From Planctomycetia bacterium (lineage in GTDB: Bacteria > Planctomycetota > Planctomycetia > Pirellulales > S012-138), in contig JACOUI010000087.1 in NCBI GenBank assembly GCA_016177915.1, positions 1 through 56,305 of the forward strand: a DNA stretch of 56,305 bases, given 5' to 3'. Position 1 is the first letter of the stretch. The number at the start of each line of letters is the position of its first letter. Under the pieces are notes generated by a model. That model ran no database searches, had not been told where the DNA came from, and saw nothing but the letters and a program-made list of their open reading frames with translations. Position numbers and translations under genes: made by a program. Shown here piece by piece: positions 24,309 through 32,736 of the stretch.

Positions 24309-26744
24309 GTGACTCGCCACCTGTTCATCCTGTCCGTGCTGTGCGTGGCGGCAACGCCCTTGGCCGCGGACGACGCGCCGCTGCGGCTGGCCGCCGAGAA
24401 GGACGGCGAGCCGAAATCACTCTCCCTCCCCCCTTTGCGGGGGAGGGTCGGGGTGGGGGGGACGGCATTGTTGGCAGAAGGCCAAAAGCACGACGGCGCG
24501 GAATTGCCAGACGTTCGCCTCGCCGGCGGCGAGTGGCTCTCGGAGGAAGACGCGCCGTTTCAACTCGCCGACGATCCCACAAAAGGCGATTGCCCTGCCG
24601 ATTTTCATCCGGTCTGCGACTGCGACTGCCGCATCCCGTGCCTCGACTGCTGGTGCGACGGCTGCCCGCCTTGCTGCACGACGGAATGCTACGGCGACCA
24701 CGGCTGCGAATGTGCGCTGGGAAACTGCTACCAGACCGGCGAGTGCGGCCAGTGGGTCGCCAACGACGCGTGGTGCGATGTCTGGGGCGAGCCGATCTAC
24801 GTCTCGGAGTCGGCGGTGCGTTTCGGCTGGTGGGGCGTCTCCACCCAAGGGCCGCCGACGCGGATCGGCGAGTTCCAGGACCTAAAGTCGTCGCCCTTCT
24901 TCGACGTCGACGCCATCTCCAGCGACGGCGTGCGGACCTGGGACATCAGCCTCACCGGACTCGACAACGAAGCCAACGACGCGCGCGTCTTCTATTACGG
25001 CCCGGGCCTGACGGCCAAGGTGAACTACGAGCGCTTCCTCCGCCGCTGGGACCACGATCCGCTCGTGGGCTTCGACCTCAACGGGCCGGTCGCGCCGACC
25101 CTGGCCGACAACGTCGTCACGCGCGACACGAACGTGGGCGAGGACTACGCCATCCGCGTGCAGCAACTCGACGCCCGCTTCCAGGGCCAGCTCACCGACC
25201 GCGTCAAGTGGCGCCTCAACGTGTGGGGCCTGAAGAAGTCGGGCGAGCGGCAAGCCAACGCCACGGCCCACTGCTTCAACATCGGCGCGGTGGCCCCGCC
25301 CGCGGCGCAGAACAACGCCTGCCACGTCCTCAGTCAGCGGCAGCGCATCGACTGGGAGACGCTGGAAATCCAGCCCGTCGTCGAGGCCCGCTACGAAGCC
25401 GCCACCGTCGAATACTCCCGCACCTGGCGGGCGTTCGGGCAGAGCGACGAGTTCGTGGACCGGAACTACACGCGGTTCGGCTTCTCGCCCGCCAGCGGCG
25501 CGCCGGGCCCGGACTTCGACTACGCCATCGTGCCTGAGAGCCTGACGCAAATCGACCGCCTGAAAGTCGGCGCGGCGCTCAACGAGTTCAACCAGTTTTA
25601 CGCCAACGTCTACCACGGCGACACGAAGAACGAGTTCCGCGGCACCCACCGCGAGTTCAGCGGGTTCGACCTCCGCGTCACGAATTCCGCCATGGACACC
25701 GTCAAGCTCACCGGCTACGTGAGCATGGACGACGAGAACAACGAGTTGCCGACGGTTTTCTTCAACGCCCCGCCGCTCTCGCCGGCCAACAACTACGACC
25801 GGAACTCGCTGCGGCATCCCGTCGATTACACGCGGACGCGCGCCGGCGTCAAGGGGCGCTGGCAGCCCCTCGGCGATTGCGGCGCCGCCAGCGGTTTCTC
25901 GCTGGCCGGCGGCTACGAATACTACATGCTCACCCGCGACTTCGCCGAGTACGACACCGCGCTGGGCACCTTCGTCCAGCCCGACACCATCAGCCACGAG
26001 ATCGAGTTCGGGCCGGCCATGCAGTGGTCGCGCGAGCTGGAAACGTACGTCCGCTACCGGCCCAGGTTCATCGAGGACCCGCTGATCGGCGTGCGCGAGG
26101 CCAACGGGCGATTCAACTCCAACCAGCCGGAGCAGGTCCACAGCGTCGACATCGGCGGCTCGTGGAACCCGACCTGGAACTTCATGGCGACGGCCCAGTT
26201 CAGCGTCGTCAACAGTTGGCACCACTCGGAGTTCGCCTACTTCAACGAGGACGACTACCCGATCATCGTGACCGCCTGGTATGCGCCCACGGAGCGGCTG
26301 TCGGTGACGGGCGGGTACGGCTATTACTCGAATTGGGTCGACCAGGACATCACGCTCGGTTTCACCACGCCGGGCGTGCCCGTGCCGCCCCTCCGCACGG
26401 AGACCACGCGCTGGCAATACGGCGGCGTGAACCACCTGGCCAGCGTCAACCTGGCCTACGCCTGGACGGAGACCGTCCACCTCATCGCGGGCTACGAGTA
26501 CAACCGGGGCCGGAACGTCTTCAACGTCCCGCCCTCGCCCGCGGGCGCGAACTGGTCGCTGCTGCCGTTTTTGGCCGACGTGATCGCCCAAACGCAGCGC
26601 TTCACGGCCGGCGCCGATTGGCAGCCCTATGGCAACCTCAACCTCTACGCCCGCTATGTCTACTTCGACTGGGACGACGTCTCGTCCGGGCTCTACACCG
26701 GCCGCAGCCACATGGTGCTGGGCGGCGGGAGCGTCGACTGGTAG
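24309..26744 (+). CDS. MtrB/PioB-like outer-membrane beta-barrel with Cys-rich N-terminus
   Basis: 811 residues from GTG 24309, which puts a signal peptide (LFILSVLCVAATPLAADD) at the start. Residues 95-156 hold sixteen cysteines, many as CxC or CxxC. After that the protein is an alternating aromatic/polar beta pattern ending in W, with long stretches like VKLTGYVSMDDENNE, LETYVRYRPRF and LNLYARYVYFDWDDVSSGLY, as in MtrB/PioB-type 20-plus-strand porins. It is 12 bp from the convergent NapC-type gene. Residues about 37-51 are encoded by an interspersed palindrome. The partner is probably the 14-heme lipoprotein. The family call is by pattern, not alignment. Confidence 0.65.
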   Translation: MTRHLFILSVLCVAATPLAADDAPLRLAAEKDGEPKSLSLPPLRGRVGVGGTALLAEGQKHDGAELPDVRLAGGEWLSEEDAPFQLADDPTKGDCPADFHPVCDCDCRIPCLDCWCDGCPPCCTTECYGDHGCECALGNCYQTGECGQWVANDAWCDVWGEPIYVSESAVRFGWWGVSTQGPPTRIGEFQDLKSSPFFDVDAISSDGVRTWDISLTGLDNEANDARVFYYGPGLTAKVNYERFLRRWDHDPLVGFDLNGPVAPTLADNVVTRDTNVGEDYAIRVQQLDARFQGQLTDRVKWRLNVWGLKKSGERQANATAHCFNIGAVAPPAAQNNACHVLSQRQRIDWETLEIQPVVEARYEAATVEYSRTWRAFGQSDEFVDRNYTRFGFSPASGAPGPDFDYAIVPESLTQIDRLKVGAALNEFNQFYANVYHGDTKNEFRGTHREFSGFDLRVTNSAMDTVKLTGYVSMDDENNELPTVFFNAPPLSPANNYDRNSLRHPVDYTRTRAGVKGRWQPLGDCGAASGFSLAGGYEYYMLTRDFAEYDTALGTFVQPDTISHEIEFGPAMQWSRELETYVRYRPRFIEDPLIGVREANGRFNSNQPEQVHSVDIGGSWNPTWNFMATAQFSVVNSWHHSEFAYFNEDDYPIIVTAWYAPTERLSVTGGYGYYSNWVDQDITLGFTTPGVPVPPLRTETTRWQYGGVNHLASVNLAYAWTETVHLIAGYEYNRGRNVFNVPPSPAGANWSLLPFLADVIAQTQRFTAGADWQPYGNLNLYARYVYFDWDDVSSGLYTGRSHMVLGGGSVDW
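24417..24460. repeat. CTCCCTCCCCC palindromic repeat inside the barrel gene
   Basis: CTCCCTCCCCCC-TTTGC-GGGGGAGGGTCGGGG, a widespread REP-type palindrome. It is read in frame as residues SLSLPPLRGRVGVGG between the signal peptide and the Cys-rich region. Confidence 0.75.
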
Positions 26745-26756
26745 GCCCGTGCACTT

Positions 26757-28502
26757 TCAATTCCCCGACAGCGCCGCCATCGCCTGCTGGCTGCGGTTCG
26801 TGACCGCGTCCAAAAGCTCGATCGCATACGTCACGTTGTGCAGGCCATTGCCCCGCTTGACGAGTTCCAGGTCGGCCTGCGCCTCGTCCAGCAGCTTCGT
26901 CGCCTTGGCGCGGGCCTCGGCCGGTGCGTCGGTCTTCTCATCGAGCATCTTGCGGGCGTTGTCGTAGGCGGCTTGGGCGTCGGTCATCACCAGCTCCAGG
27001 CCGAGCTTCCACTTGTTGAACGTGTCCTTGTGGCGGTCGCCGTGACAGGCGATGCACGCGCCTTGCGTAGCCTTAATGCTGTCGCCGTGCTGATCGCGGC
27101 TCAGCTCCGTGTGGCAGCCGGTGCAATTCGTCCGGGCGCCGAACATCAGGTTGGGGGTGCTCTTGGGCACGGCCAGCCCGCCGCGGCCCAAAAGCAGGTC
27201 CACCTGCGCCAGGTGGTGGTTGGGGTGGCATTGCGTGCAGCGGGTGAGGATCGAGGACAGGAACTCGCCGTCGTGGCCGTCGCCGTTAGGGATGAGCTTG
27301 TGTTGGATTTCGGAGTGGCAATCGAGGCACCCCGCGCGCTGCTGGGCGACGTGCACCTGGTGGTAGCGCATGACCTGGTCGACGGTGAAAGGCTCCTTCC
27401 AGTCGGCGAAGAACCGCGGCTGGTCGTGGCAGCGCTCGCAATCGCGCCTGGTGACCGTCGAATCCTGATGGGCCGTGTCGGCGTGGCAGGACCGGCAATC
27501 GACCTTACGGGCCAGAATTTCGGTGTGGTTCATCTTCACCAGCTTTTCGACGAGCTTCTCGCCGGCGGGCGTCGTCGTCTCGGCGTGGACGGTGATTTCC
27601 TGCTGCGGCGGCGTGTGGCACATCAGGCACTTGTTCGTGCCGGTGTTGTAGCCTTCGTTGTTGAAGTGGCAGGTGAAGCAGGTCGTCGTGCTGACGTGGA
27701 AGTGATGCGCGGAGCTGTTCTGTTCGGCCCCGACCTCCTTCGAGCCGTAGGAATGGCAGTTCGTACACTGCAAATCGCGCAACTGGGCGATGCGCACCTG
27801 GCGGTGGCGAAGTTGCGTAAACTCCACGAGCACGTCGCGCTCGGCCGTCACGTTCCATTGCTGGCACAGGGAAACAAGTTTCTTGTGGCGGTCGTCGGCC
27901 GGCCCGGATTCTAGCGCCGCCGACGCGAGTTCCGCAAAGTGTTCCTCGCCCACCAGGTTCTTGAGCGTGCCCTCCAGCGCCGCCAGGCGCTCTTCGTGCG
28001 GTTTCTCCAGCTCGTCGCCGTGCTGGAGGTGGCGGGAATGAAGGAACCGGACGGTGCCGATCGTGATCGGCTTGTCCATGAACTTGTTGTCGCCGTGACA
28101 CTTGGCCGTCATGCAGCCCAGGTTGCTCACGTGCGCCCGCGGGCGCGTGGCGCCGTACCGCCCGCTGAAGTAGCTGGTCACCTGGCTCAGGCCGCGGAAC
28201 TTGGCCTTGAGCGTCGTCTGCTCGCCGGGCGCGTAGTGGCATTCGACGCAGGCCACCTGGAGTTTCTCGCCGTGCACGTCGTTGTGCCAGGAGTCGTAAT
28301 ACGGCTCCATGATGTGGCAGGAAGCGCAGAACTGCGCCTGGCTGGTCCGGTATTCCGCGTACTGCAAGCCCCCGGTGCCCAAAAGCAACAGCGCCGAGAG
28401 CACGATCGCCAGCACCAGCAGCCGCCGGCCAAATCGCCCGCGCCTGCGCGGCGGGGCAGCCGGGCGTTCCGTCCCGGACGCTTCCTTTTTTTCTTCCGTC
28501 AT
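26757..28502 (-). CDS. NapC/NirT-type multiheme cytochrome, 12 heme sites
   Basis: 581 residues. A basic N-terminus, one membrane anchor (about residues 28-48), then a NapC/NirT-like opening (CASCHIMEPYYDSWHNDVHG, CVECH). I count eleven CxxCH motifs plus one spaced CMTAKCH (CX4CH), so up to twelve c-hemes. The C-terminal about 90 residues have no heme and look helical. NapC/NirT proteins oxidise quinol at the inner membrane and pass electrons to periplasmic partners. It lies 36 bp after the tetraheme gene in the same direction and converges on the barrel gene. It is the likely quinol-facing entry of the conduit. Confidence 0.8.
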   Translation of the reverse strand: MTEEKKEASGTERPAAPPRRRGRFGRRLLVLAIVLSALLLLGTGGLQYAEYRTSQAQFCASCHIMEPYYDSWHNDVHGEKLQVACVECHYAPGEQTTLKAKFRGLSQVTSYFSGRYGATRPRAHVSNLGCMTAKCHGDNKFMDKPITIGTVRFLHSRHLQHGDELEKPHEERLAALEGTLKNLVGEEHFAELASAALESGPADDRHKKLVSLCQQWNVTAERDVLVEFTQLRHRQVRIAQLRDLQCTNCHSYGSKEVGAEQNSSAHHFHVSTTTCFTCHFNNEGYNTGTNKCLMCHTPPQQEITVHAETTTPAGEKLVEKLVKMNHTEILARKVDCRSCHADTAHQDSTVTRRDCERCHDQPRFFADWKEPFTVDQVMRYHQVHVAQQRAGCLDCHSEIQHKLIPNGDGHDGEFLSSILTRCTQCHPNHHLAQVDLLLGRGGLAVPKSTPNLMFGARTNCTGCHTELSRDQHGDSIKATQGACIACHGDRHKDTFNKWKLGLELVMTDAQAAYDNARKMLDEKTDAPAEARAKATKLLDEAQADLELVKRGNGLHNVTYAIELLDAVTNRSQQAMAALSGN

Positions 28503-28538
28503 GAAAAAACTCGGGAATGTGGACGGCCTGCGCCGGAG

Positions 28539-29072
28539 CTACTTCTTCTTCCTCATTTCCGGCGGCGTTTCGGAGTCGTGGTGCCCCTGCAACCGGTGGC
28601 AATCCACGCACACGTTCTTGGGCAGCATCTTCCAGATCGAGCCGCGGACCTCCTTCTCCTGCTCCGGCGTGAGCTTCTTGTTGGTGAAGGGCTTGGCGAT
28701 CTCCTCGTGCTTGCTGCCCGGTCCGTGGCAGGTTTCGCACGTGACGCCGACCAGCCCCGGCGTGGAGGCGGGGTCCTTGAATCCCGTCGGCTCGCCGTGG
28801 CCCGTGGTGTGGCACTTCAGACACTCGGCGTCGGACTGGTGCTTGGCGGTGAGGACCTCGAAGGTCTTGGCGTGCGGCGTGGCGCGCCACTTCAGGAACT
28901 GGTCGAAATGGCAGGCGGAGCAGCGCTTCAAGCCGGTGTACGTTTGGTCGGCGGGAGGCTCGGCCGCGGCCGGACGCGGCGACGCCGCCCCCAACAGCGC
29001 CGACAAGCCGGCGCACACCGCCAGCGAGATTCCCACTACGATCCCAACGCCCGTCCGTTTGGCCGCGGACAT
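28539..29072 (-). CDS. Tetraheme cytochrome, c554-like
   Basis: 177 residues. A signal peptide or anchor (about 7-36, ending RPAAAEPP) is followed by four heme motifs, CSACH, CLKCH, CETCH and CVDCH, in a cytochrome c554-like arrangement (YTGLKRCSACHFDQFLKWRATPHAKTF, CETCHGPGSKH). Periplasmic electron carrier. Start ATG 29072 with GAGGAG upstream; an extra ATG at 29099 would add nine residues. The first gene of a two-gene unit with the NapC/NirT-type cytochrome. Confidence 0.8.
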   Translation of the reverse strand: MSAAKRTGVGIVVGISLAVCAGLSALLGAASPRPAAAEPPADQTYTGLKRCSACHFDQFLKWRATPHAKTFEVLTAKHQSDAECLKCHTTGHGEPTGFKDPASTPGLVGVTCETCHGPGSKHEEIAKPFTNKKLTPEQEKEVRGSIWKMLPKNVCVDCHRLQGHHDSETPPEMRKKK

Positions 29073-29392
29073 TCGTCCGTCTCCTCTTCTGTGGTGCAAG
29101 TGACGCGGCGAAATCCCATCCCTGATCGAGGCTCAATGCCGCGCGTCCCCGTAGTGAAGTGGCGCCTCGAATGGCCGGATTCTAGCCCGATCCGCGCAGC
29201 CGCACAATCTGACGGGCTGCCGTTGGCCCGTGGACGCCTACCAACGATAGGTCAGAGATGACAGATCGCGCGCATCGGGAATTCCCCGGAACGCCGGCGC
29301 GCGGACGGCTCGTCCCGAGCGTGCCGAAATGTGCGCGGCCGCGCGCTGCGGACGACAGGTGCCGCCGGACCGCAAAATCGCTCTATGCCGCT
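29073..29392. other. Gap between the tetraheme gene and the ccm-linked lipoprotein gene
   Basis: 320 bp without a supported gene. It must hold the tetraheme gene's leader and promoter, but no clear -35/-10 pair stands out. Confidence 0.4.
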
Positions 29393-30430
29393 TTACCGGG
29401 CCGCCTGGCCGGCCTTGCGCGAAGCCGATCGTCGAGTACCTCGTGCATCCTGCGCCTTCGCATTCTCGGCCGGCGCACTTGGCTTTCGCCCGAACCGCAT
29501 GGCAATGGCCGCCCCAAGCACGAGTACCGACAACAGAACCACGGCGGACCACCGCGCATACGTGGTCCATGCGATAGGCAGCGCACCCAGGCGCACGGTC
29601 ACGATCTGGCCGCGGGAGAGCGCATCGCCCTCCGAGGCAAAGACTTTTTCGCCCGGATCGTCGCCGGCGGCGGCAGGGAGGCTGCCCTGGACCTCGTCCA
29701 GCTTCTCGTGCCGCACCTGCACCCGCAGCGACTCGCACGGCGCGTCGACCGTTCGCTGCCAGACGCGCTGGCCGTCGTCGTTGCGAAGCGTATAAGTGAA
29801 TCGCAGCCAGCGCTCGCCAGGCAGCCACGGCAGGCTCGTGACCAGACGGCCGTCGATCAGCGTGAATTGCCGCCCGAACGACTCCTTTTCGAACGTCACG
29901 CGCTCAAAGTCGGCCGGGATGCCCAGTTGCAGCGTCAGCGGCTGGCCGTCCGCATGCGCCGCGCGGCCGACAAAGGTGCGCGGGCTGGGGTTGTCGATCA
30001 ACATCGCCTCCTCCACGTGAATCGCCCCCGGCGCCGTGCGAATCGCGATCTCGTGCCGGCGGATAATGAGCGGGCTCGGCTCGGCGACTGCATCGTGAAC
30101 GGCCAGCGGAACGTCCAAGGTAGGTTTGGCGGCCGTCAACTCCACGCGCCGACCGGGATAGTGGATCCCGTCGTGGTTGGCTCCTGGCAAATAGACGCAC
30201 TCCGACCCGACCGGCAGGCCCGAGAATTCATAAAAGCCCCGCTCGTCCGAAAGCGTTTCCGCGACGGGCACAAGTTGCCCGTCCACGACCGCCCGCAGGA
30301 CGACTTCAGCGCGAGCACAGGGCCGGTGGTTTTGCGACGCGTTGACGACTCGGCCGCGGATCACGCCGTCATCCGAAAGCATCGCTCCGGGAACGACGCA
30401 TCCTGCGGCCACCAGCAGCGCGACAAACAT
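29393..30430 (-). CDS. Membrane-anchored lipoprotein with carboxypeptidase-regulatory domain, ccm-linked
   Basis: 345 residues from ATG 30430 (GGAAGG upstream). The N-terminus MFVALLVAAGC is a lipoprotein signal with Cys11. Residues about 20-110 form a beta domain (GVIRGRVVNASQ, SDERGFYEFSGLPVGSECVYLPG) of the carboxypeptidase-regulatory/Cna-B type. A second beta region follows, then a C-terminal membrane segment (WSAVVLLSVLVLGAAIAMRFG) and a basic tail. It lies 23 bp after ccmD, the position where ccmG/H/I sit in classical operons, but has no CxxC thioredoxin motif. Role unknown; a part in apocytochrome handling is inference. Confidence 0.6.
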   Translation of the reverse strand: MFVALLVAAGCVVPGAMLSDDGVIRGRVVNASQNHRPCARAEVVLRAVVDGQLVPVAETLSDERGFYEFSGLPVGSECVYLPGANHDGIHYPGRRVELTAAKPTLDVPLAVHDAVAEPSPLIIRRHEIAIRTAPGAIHVEEAMLIDNPSPRTFVGRAAHADGQPLTLQLGIPADFERVTFEKESFGRQFTLIDGRLVTSLPWLPGERWLRFTYTLRNDDGQRVWQRTVDAPCESLRVQVRHEKLDEVQGSLPAAAGDDPGEKVFASEGDALSRGQIVTVRLGALPIAWTTYARWSAVVLLSVLVLGAAIAMRFGRKPSAPAENAKAQDARGTRRSASRKAGQAAR

Positions 30431-30453
30431 AAGCGAGGTCCTTCCCTGGCCAG

Positions 30454-30621
30454 TCAAGCGGCCTGACGGCGGTCTGGCACGCGATCTTCCCCGCGGCCGT
30501 CCACGTCCTTCCGCAGCGATTCGAGCTGCCATCGCAGCCGCAGTTGGTTCTGCGCGAGGAATGCCAGGTACCAAAGGAGAGCCGAACCGACCGCCACGCA
30601 TCCGGCGACAAATGTGCCCAT
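30454..30621 (-). CDS. ccmD: CcmD-like small membrane protein
   Basis: 55 residues with one membrane segment (GTFVAGCVAVGSALLWYLAF) and a basic, polar tail (QLRLRWQLESLRKDV). Size, topology and position directly after ccmC match CcmD, which helps release holo-CcmE from the CcmABC complex. The start at ATG 30621 has GGAAGGAG upstream, 26 bp after ccmC. Confidence 0.75.
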   Translation of the reverse strand: MGTFVAGCVAVGSALLWYLAFLAQNQLRLRWQLESLRKDVDGRGEDRVPDRRQAA

Positions 30622-30647
30622 CGCGAACTCCTTCCATCGCGGGCTGA

Positions 30648-31328
30648 CTACATTCCGACGAGAGCAGACGATCGCCGCGCCAGCTCCGCGACGTGCTGCC
30701 CCAACCGCAGTTGATTTCGGCGGCACTCGCCCAGCCACGCAAATAGCGCCGCCAGTCCCAAGAAGCTGATCCACAGCGCCGCCCGCATCGAGGGATCCAG
30801 CTCCGGAGCGACGGGGTGCATGCCACGGAACCAACGCGTGGCCAGCACCACGAGCGGCACGTCGAGCGCGCCCAGGATCGCCAGGACGGCGGCGACCCGG
30901 GCTTTCCGGTGCGGGTCGTCGATCGTCGACCGGACGAGCAGAATTCCCGACGAGATCACCCACAGGACCAAGGCCGACGTGAGCCGGGGCTCCCATTCCC
31001 ACCAGGCGCCCCAGGCCTCGTGGGCCCAGAGGGAACCGGTGACGAGCGTCAGCGTGCAGCCGAGCCAGCCCACCTCGCCCGCCGCCTGCGCGGCGTGGTC
31101 GAAGCGCAGATCGCGCCGCGCCAGGTAACATGCGCCGCCCGCCGCCATCGCCAGGAATCCCAAGAGCGCCAGCCACGCCACGGGAACGTGCAGGTACACG
31201 ATTCGCTGCGCGTCGCCCATCGTCGCCTCGCGCGGCGCGAGCAGCGCAGCCGCCACGACCACCGCGGCCAGCAGCACCGCGACGGACGATTCGGCGGCGA
31301 CGCGAGAGATCGATCGTCGTGCGCTCAT
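30648..31328 (-). CDS. ccmC: CcmC heme-handling protein
   Basis: 226 residues with about six membrane segments and the tryptophan-rich periplasmic motif WGAWWEWEPRLTSALVLW of CcmC/CcsA proteins, plus flanking histidines (YLHVPVAWLAL, MHPVAPELD). CcmC presents heme for covalent capture by CcmE. Start ATG 31328, 4 bp after the ccmB stop. The length fits CcmC, not the larger CcsA. Confidence 0.88.
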   Translation of the reverse strand: MSARRSISRVAAESSVAVLLAAVVVAAALLAPREATMGDAQRIVYLHVPVAWLALLGFLAMAAGGACYLARRDLRFDHAAQAAGEVGWLGCTLTLVTGSLWAHEAWGAWWEWEPRLTSALVLWVISSGILLVRSTIDDPHRKARVAAVLAILGALDVPLVVLATRWFRGMHPVAPELDPSMRAALWISFLGLAALFAWLGECRRNQLRLGQHVAELARRSSALVGM

Positions 31329-31332
31329 GGCG

Positions 31333-32004
31333 CTATTCCTCAATCGCGTAGTCGAACAACAGCGTACCCGCCGTCACAAAGACGATCGCAAACGCCCACA
31401 GCAATTGCATCCAGCGCCACCAGGCGTCGTCGAAGCGGTCCTCGGCGGCGAGGCGCGTGCACTCGGCCGCCGCCAGAATCACCGGAAACACAAGCGGCAT
31501 CGCCACCAGCAAAAGCAGGCTGCCGCTTCGTCCGTTTCCCGCAGAAAGCGCAGCGGCCAGCGTGCCGACGGCGGCCAGGCCCAGGCAGGCGGGCAGTGCG
31601 ACCGACGCCAGCGCACGCACGTGCGAAAGCAGCGGCAAATCCGACAGCAGAAAATACAGCGGCAGCAGCAGGCAGCCGAGCGCCAGCAAGGCCAGAAAGT
31701 TGACGGCCAGCTTCGCCACGTACAAGGCCCCCGGCGCGATCGGCATCATCCGCAGGCCGTCCCAGCAGCCGTCGTCCCGTTCGCCGGCGACCGAGCGCTC
31801 GATGACCGCCGCACCGGCCAGAAAGACCGACACCCACAAGAGGCCGCCGACGAGCCGCGGCTTTTCGTGCGGCAAAAGGTCCATTTGCAGGCTGAAGACG
31901 AGCGCCGCGACGACCCCCACCAGCAGCATCGCCGGCCAGGCGCGCCGCGAGCGGAACTCGCTCACCAGGTCCTTGTGAATGATCCGGCAGCAGTCGGCAA
32001 ACAC
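31333..32004 (-). CDS. ccmB: CcmB, membrane subunit of the heme-release ABC complex
   Basis: 223 residues, about six membrane segments. The opening IIHKDLVSEFRSRRAWPAML and the block ERSVAGERDDGCWDGLRMMPIAPGALYVAKLAVNF are typical CcmB. It works with CcmA to release holo-CcmE from CcmC. GTG start at 32004, 15 bp after the ccmA stop. Confidence 0.9.
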   Translation of the reverse strand: MFADCCRIIHKDLVSEFRSRRAWPAMLLVGVVAALVFSLQMDLLPHEKPRLVGGLLWVSVFLAGAAVIERSVAGERDDGCWDGLRMMPIAPGALYVAKLAVNFLALLALGCLLLPLYFLLSDLPLLSHVRALASVALPACLGLAAVGTLAAALSAGNGRSGSLLLLVAMPLVFPVILAAAECTRLAAEDRFDDAWWRWMQLLWAFAIVFVTAGTLLFDYAIEE

Positions 32005-32019
32005 GGCCTGCGACCTCCG

Positions 32020-32736
32020 TTACACTGCCTTTCGTGCGGGAAAAACCGACACGTGCACGTCGCCGCGACGCGACGCAACGTCAGTCTCCATCTCGTTTAG
32101 TCTTGCGGACCGAAGCTCGCAAACACGGTCAGCAATCTGGCAGGCGGCAGGTTGCTCATGCGTCGTAAGGCAAACAGCGCATCCGCCGGCCCGCATCGCA
32201 GTGAGCGTTTGCCAGAGCCAACGGGCGCCCTCTTCATCCAACCCTGCAAACGGCTCGTCGAGCAGCAAAACGCGCGGATGATGAATGACCGCGCGTGCCA
32301 AGGTGACGCGCTGTCCCATGCCGCGCGAAACTTGTGAAGGATGGCGCCCGCTATGCGCCGCGAGGCCGACTTCCGCCAGCAGCGCATCGACCCGCTGAGC
32401 TGGCTGGGGGACGCGATACATCCGTGCGGCAAAGAGCAGGTTCTCGCGCAGCGTGAGCTGCGGATAGAGCCGGCTTTCGTGGGCGGACATCCCCAAAAAA
32501 CGCCGCACCGCCGGATCGCCGTCGATTCTCCGCCCGAACCATTCAACCTCGCCCGAGGTGGGCCGAGTGAGTCCGGCCAGGCACCGCAAGAGAGTCGTCT
32601 TGCCGGACCCGTTGTCGCCGCGCCAGGCGACACACTCGCCGGCCGACAGGTCGAAGTCGATCCTGTCCAAGACCGCTTGCCCGCCAAAATGTTTCGTCAG
32701 CCCGATCGCTCGCAGGGGCAGGTCGTGCTCTTTCAT
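32020..32736 (-). CDS. ccmA: CcmA, ATPase of the cytochrome c maturation complex
   Basis: 238 residues. Walker A is GDNGSGKTTLLRCLAGL, the signature is VSRGMGQRVTLARA and Walker B is VLLLDEPFAGLDEEG. GECVAWRGDNGSGKTTL is close to the CcmA consensus. The start ATG overlaps the ccmF stop by 4 bp (ATGA), which indicates translational coupling. Confidence 0.92.
   Translation of the reverse strand: MKEHDLPLRAIGLTKHFGGQAVLDRIDFDLSAGECVAWRGDNGSGKTTLLRCLAGLTRPTSGEVEWFGRRIDGDPAVRRFLGMSAHESRLYPQLTLRENLLFAARMYRVPQPAQRVDALLAEVGLAAHSGRHPSQVSRGMGQRVTLARAVIHHPRVLLLDEPFAGLDEEGARWLWQTLTAMRAGGCAVCLTTHEQPAACQIADRVCELRSARLNEMETDVASRRGDVHVSVFPARKAV

Noticed and set aside
22613..25537. A 974-codon open frame across the cytochrome and barrel genes
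   Set aside because: It covers two well-supported genes in another frame; its product lacks CxxCH motifs and is compositionally a GC shadow.
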